A stretch of 57,312 nt of DNA from Flavobacterium sp. (GTDB lineage: Bacteria; Bacteroidota; Bacteroidia; Flavobacteriales; Flavobacteriaceae): NCBI GenBank assembly GCA_016714905.1, contig JADKBW010000012.1, forward strand, positions 1 through 57,312. Direction: 5' to 3'. Within the stretch, counting starts at the first letter, position 1. Every line of letters starts with the position of its first letter. Below, one piece after another: positions 54,763 through 57,312 of the stretch. The position numbers and the translations under genes were made by a program. The notes under the pieces were generated by a model. The model had not been told where the DNA came from. It searched no databases and worked only from the letters and a program-made list of their open reading frames with translations.

Positions 54763-55031
54763 TTACCAGCTGGCTTTTTTCACCCCTGGAATCAATCCGT
54801 TGTTCGCCATTTCACGGAAAGTAACACGTGAAATACCAAATTGACCATATAACCTCTTGGTCTTCCGGTCAATTTGCAACGATTGTGCATACGAACTGGT
54901 GAAGCATTTTTTGCAGTTTTTGTAAGGTATTCATAGTCTTTAGCTTCGATTAAAGCTTTTCTCTTTTCAGCATACTTCGCTACCGTTTTTTCTCTTTTCA
55001 CCTCACGGGCTTTCATTGATTCTTTAGCCAT
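54763..55031 (-). CDS. rpsN: Ribosomal protein S14 (one frameshift)
   Basis: The 89-aa form of S14. MAKESMKAREVKREKTVAKY through NRCKLTGRPRGYMV is in one frame. A base is missing near 54848, and the corrected frame continues QFGISRVTFREMANNGLIPG and VKKASW to a stop at 54763. It lacks the zinc cysteines of the short type. It lies 3 nt after rplE and before rpsH. The loss is most likely a sequencing error, as the gene is essential. Confidence 0.93.
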
Positions 55032-55034
55032 ATC

Positions 55035-55579
55035 TTAATTCTTTTTAAAAGGTAAACCTAATTCAGCCAATAAGGATTTTGCTTCCTTGTCTGTTTTTGC
55101 ATTCGTCACAAATGAAATATCCATTCCTGAAATTTTATTCACTTTGTCGATATCAATTTCTGGGAAAATGATTTGCTCAGTAACTCCAAGGTTGTAATTA
55201 CCTCTACCATCAAAACCAGTAGCTTTGATTCCGTTGAAGTCACGAACACGTGGCAACGCAGAAGTTACTAATCTATCTAAAAATTCATACATTCTATCCA
55301 TACGCAAAGTTACTGGCACCAATTGGCATTCCTTTTCTCGAATTTTAAGAAGCAACGTCCTTTTTGAGAGATTGAAGAAACGCTTTTGTCCAGTAATCTT
55401 TCGTTAATTCCTCAACTGCATAGTCGATTAATTTTGTCAGATACTGCTGCACCAACTCCTTTTCTCAAAACGATTTTTCCAATTTGGAACTTGCATTACT
55501 TTTGTAACCGAATTCTTCTTTAAAGCACAGAGACTACTCTGTTCTTATACTCATCTTCCAGTCTAGGTATATAAGCCAT
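55035..55579 (-). CDS. rplE: Ribosomal protein L5 (frameshifted N-terminal half)
   Basis: A 5S rRNA-binding 50S protein, expected length about 183 aa. The ATG at 55579 gives MAYIPRL. The first 75 residues are broken by several indels between 55355 and 55560; fragments such as LIDYAVEELT and KAFLQSL-like stretches are visible in different frames. The last 106 residues (55035-55355) are intact: VPVTLRMDRMYEFLDRLVTS, GVTEQIIFPEIDIDKVNKIS and SFVTNAKTDKEAKSLLAELG. It is placed between rplX and rpsN as usual. Confidence 0.9.
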
Positions 55580-55610
55580 CAATATAATCAGTTCGGTTTT
55601 TTTGAAAATC

Positions 55611-55891
55611 TCACTTTTTATCTCCTTCTACTTTCAATCCAACTCTAGTTGCTTTTTTTGATTTTGGATCAATCAAAGCAATGTTGAAATATGAATAGGA
55701 GCTTCTTTCTTAACGATTCCTCCTTGAGGGTTTTTTGCACTTATTTCGTGTGTTTTGAAACCATGTTTACCTTCAACAATCGCTTTGTTCTTCTCACGAT
55801 CTACTCTCAAAACTTTCCCTTCCAGAACCTTTATGGTCTCCCGCGATTACTTTAACAGTATCTCCTGATTTTATTTTTAGCTTTATCATCT
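55611..55891 (-). CDS. rplX: Ribosomal protein L24 (frameshifted)
   Basis: Too broken to form one long reading frame, but clearly readable piecewise. MIKLKIKSGDTVKVIAGDHK starts at 55891. After indels near 55825 come VLRVDREKNKAIVEGKHGFK, then NPQGGIVKKEAPIH, SNIALIDPKSKKATRVGLKV and a stop at 55611. Expected length is about 93-103 aa. KOW-domain protein that initiates 50S assembly. It lies between rplN and rplE. Confidence 0.88.
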
Positions 55892-55902
55892 TACTACTAA
55901 TT

Positions 55903-56270
55903 AAAGCACCTCTGGCGCTAATGATACAATTTTCATGAATTGTTTTTCACGAAGTTCTCTCGCAACTGGACCAAAAACACGAGTTCCTCTCATTTCACCT
56001 GCCGCATTCAACAACACACATGCGTTGTCATCGAAACGGATATAAGATCCATCAGCTCTTCTCACTTCTTTTTTGGTACGTACAACAACTGCAGTTGAAA
56101 CCGCTCCTTTTTTAACGTTACCGTTTGGGTGGGCATCTTTAATAGATACTACAATCTTATGTCACCAACAGAGCATACCTTCTTTTGGTACCTCTAAAAA
56201 CACGGATAGTCAAAACTTCTTTTGCTCCCTGTGTTGTCTGCTACTTTAATCTTGATTCCTGTTGTACCAT
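55903..56270 (-). CDS. rplN: Ribosomal protein L14 (frameshifted)
   Basis: About 122 aa, read in pieces. The start MVQQES is at 56270. After indels near 56245 and 56160-56200 follow IRVFRGTKRRY-like and IKDAHPNGNVKKGAVSTAVV, then VRTKKEVRRADGSYIRFDDN, ACVLLNAAGEMRGTRVFGPV and ARELREKQFMKIVSLAPEVL, with a stop at 55903. It contacts 23S rRNA and the 30S subunit. It lies between rpsQ (2 nt) and rplX (11 nt). The indels fit sequencing error. Confidence 0.9.
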
Positions 56271-56272
56271 AA

Positions 56273-56529
56273 TTATTTAGCTCTTTCTAGATTTTAACTA
56301 ATCTCCAACATTTTGCTTTTACTAAAGGACGCGTTTCGCTAATCTTTACAGTATCGCCAATGTTACAGTCGTTTGCTTCGTCGTGAGCGTGATACTTTTT
56401 AGTCTTCAACACAAACTTACCATATAATGGGTGTTTTACTCTTGTTACTTGCGCCACAACAATAGACTTATCCATTTTGTTTGACGTAACAACACCAATT
56501 CTTTCTTTTCTTAAATTTCTTTTTTCCAT
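56273..56529 (-). CDS. rpsQ: Ribosomal protein S17 (frameshift at the end)
   Basis: About 85 aa. I start at the second of two adjacent ATG codons (MEKRNLRKERIGVVTSNKMD), the usual N-terminus. KSIVVAQVTRVKHPLYGKFV and KYHAHDEANDCNIGDTVKIS form the OB fold. As written the frame stops at TAG after RLVKI; one missing T restores LERAK and the stop at 56273. It binds 16S rRNA during early 30S assembly. It lies 12 nt after rpmC. Confidence 0.93.
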
Positions 56530-56541
56530 CATTAAGCAGAA

Positions 56542-56733
56542 TTATTGTAGCTCTCTTTTAGTTAACTCAGTGGCTAATCTTGCAACTGTTCTTCTTACAC
56601 TTCTAATTTGAAGTGGATTCTCAATTGGAGACATAGCGTGAGCCATTTTTAAATCGGCATATGTTTTCTTAGTTTGACTAAGTTTCTCTTGCAACTCCGC
56701 TGCAGAAAGATTTTTTATTTCTGATTGTTTCAT
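56542..56733 (-). CDS. rpmC: Ribosomal protein L29
   Basis: A 63-aa two-helix 50S protein near the exit tunnel: MKQSEIKNLSAAELQEKLSQ, TKKTYADLKMAHAMSPIENP and LQIRSVRRTVARLATELTKR, ending ELQ. Complete. It lies between rplP and rpsQ as in other S10 operons. Confidence 0.97.
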   Translation of the reverse strand: MKQSEIKNLSAAELQEKLSQTKKTYADLKMAHAMSPIENPLQIRSVRRTVARLATELTKRELQ

Positions 56734-56745
56734 AATAAATATAAA

Positions 56746-57174
56746 TTGCGCTTCGGAAATCTCTAGCGACGAATTTAGTTTTCACTGGAGGCTTTTGCGC
56801 TGCAAGACGCAACGCCTCTTTCAACTGACAAAGGTACTCCTCCAACTTCGAACATGCATTCTTCCTGGTTTTACTACGGCATTAAGATTCTACTTTTGCT
56901 CCTCCACCTTTTACCCATACGTACCTCTAGAGGTTTCTTGGTGATTGGTTTATCTGGGAAAATCTTGATCCATAATTGTCCCTCTCTTTTCATCATGTGG
57001 TAACGTGCAGGTACCACGAGCCGCTTCGATTTGACGAGTAGTTAGAAACATTCCACTCTTAGAACCGATTTAATTCCAAACATTCGTTAGAGGATTGTTT
57101 GACCTCTTCCGGCATTTCCTTTCATTTTATTTTTTCTGTACCTTACGGTATTTTGTTCTTTTAGGCTGTAATAT
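56746..57174 (-). CDS. rplP: Ribosomal protein L16 (frameshifted, ends approximate)
   Basis: Readable only in pieces. LQPKRTKYRKVQ follows position 57174, where the expected ATG reads ATA. Then come MKGNAGRGQT, RGQLWIKIFPDKPITKKPLE (with small errors), GKGGGAKVE-like basic residues, FEVGGVPLSV and KEALRLAAQKLPVKTKF, ending near ARDFEA at about 56746. The expected length is about 139-142 aa. Many indels occur between 56770 and 57120, so no single frame is long. It contacts the A-site tRNA in the 50S subunit. The position between rpsC and rpmC confirms identity. Confidence 0.82.
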
Positions 57175-57180
57175 TTTTCT

Positions 57181-57312
57181 TTAGTTTAAAAATTCTACTT
57201 TCTTTTTAAACTCTCCTGAAGGTTTTTCTGTCTTTTGTTGAAAGGCTTACGATCTCCTCTTGGGAGCATCACCACCTTTACCACCACCTAGCACCGGCTT
57301 GTTTTTTATCCA
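57181..57312 (-). CDS. rpsC: Ribosomal protein S3, C-terminal end (partial, frameshifted)
   Basis: Only the last 44 codons or so are inside the window. The readable parts are DKKQAGA, a Gly/Lys-rich stretch (GGKGGDAP), then KPSGEFKKKVEFLN and a stop at 57181. Such a lysine/glycine-rich tail is usual for S3 of Flavobacteriia. One or two indels lie between 57240 and 57290. It precedes rplP by a few bases, the normal S10-operon order. Confidence 0.75.

Overview
The window looks like a chromosomal segment of a Flavobacterium-type member of the Bacteroidetes. The base composition is AT-rich. Several surface proteins end in a type IX secretion (T9SS) sorting domain. Promoter-like sites fit the Bacteroidetes pattern TTTG-N17-19-TAnnTTTG. 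A UpxY-type antiterminator is present, and the ribosomal gene order is the S10/spc/alpha order. Almost every gene lies on the minus strand; the only clear plus-strand genes are a sodium:solute symporter (about 24.2-25.7 kb) and a CpcT/CpeT-like lipoprotein (26.3-27.0 kb).

Region 1 (1-24.1 kb, transcribed right to left) is a surface-polysaccharide locus. It starts next to recR with a strong promoter candidate in front of wza, followed by wzc, a UDP-HexNAc 4-epimerase, a UDP-HexNAc dehydrogenase and a UDP-glucose dehydrogenase. A winged-helix regulator and a UpxY/NusG-like antiterminator come next. The variable part holds rfbB, two FdtA-like ketoisomerases, a tandem-duplicated FemAB/GNAT-like protein, two DegT aminotransferases, four left-handed beta-helix acyltransferases, a Wzx flippase, three glycosyltransferases, wbpB, wbpD and wecB/wbpI homologues, and an EpsG-like polymerase cut by the left edge. 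Together they predict a capsule or O-antigen containing a dTDP-derived 3-acylamino-3,6-dideoxyhexose (Fuc3NAc/Qui3NAc type) and a UDP-ManNAc3NAcA-type uronic acid, exported by a Wzx/Wzy-Wza-Wzc machine.

Region 2 (24.1-30.9 kb) is housekeeping and small metabolism: the symporter, a CoA-binding protein, the CpcT/CpeT-like lipoprotein, two guanidino-group hydrolases (CtlX-like and dimethylargininase-like) and citrate synthase. A 122-aa four-helix-bundle gene (S23/IVS-protein family) lies between the two hydrolases. It is framed by a perfect 21-bp inverted repeat and looks like a small cassette.

Region 3 (31.0-44.3 kb) is an accessory block of four large secreted leucine-rich-repeat proteins with T9SS tails. 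Three of them follow directly behind a TPR sensor histidine kinase and a LytTR response regulator, with gaps of only 35-67 nt, so sensor, regulator and surface proteins probably form one operon. Two of the LRR genes share almost identical C-terminal halves and have diverged LRR halves.

Region 4 (44.4-57.3 kb) carries enolase, carA and the ribosomal superoperon from rplQ back to the end of rpsC, including rpoA, secY, infA and rpmJ. The carA-rplQ gap is filled with dispersed palindromic repeats; one of them has a relative at 25.75 kb.

A caution for every reader: many genes, including essential ones (secY, rplE, rplX, rplN, rplQ, rpsN, rpsQ, carA), contain single-base frameshifts, often in homopolymers and densest in the first 4 kb and the last 2.5 kb. 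I treat these as sequencing or assembly errors and have merged the pieces into single genes with approximate ends. No tRNA, rRNA, CRISPR array or insertion sequence was recognised.
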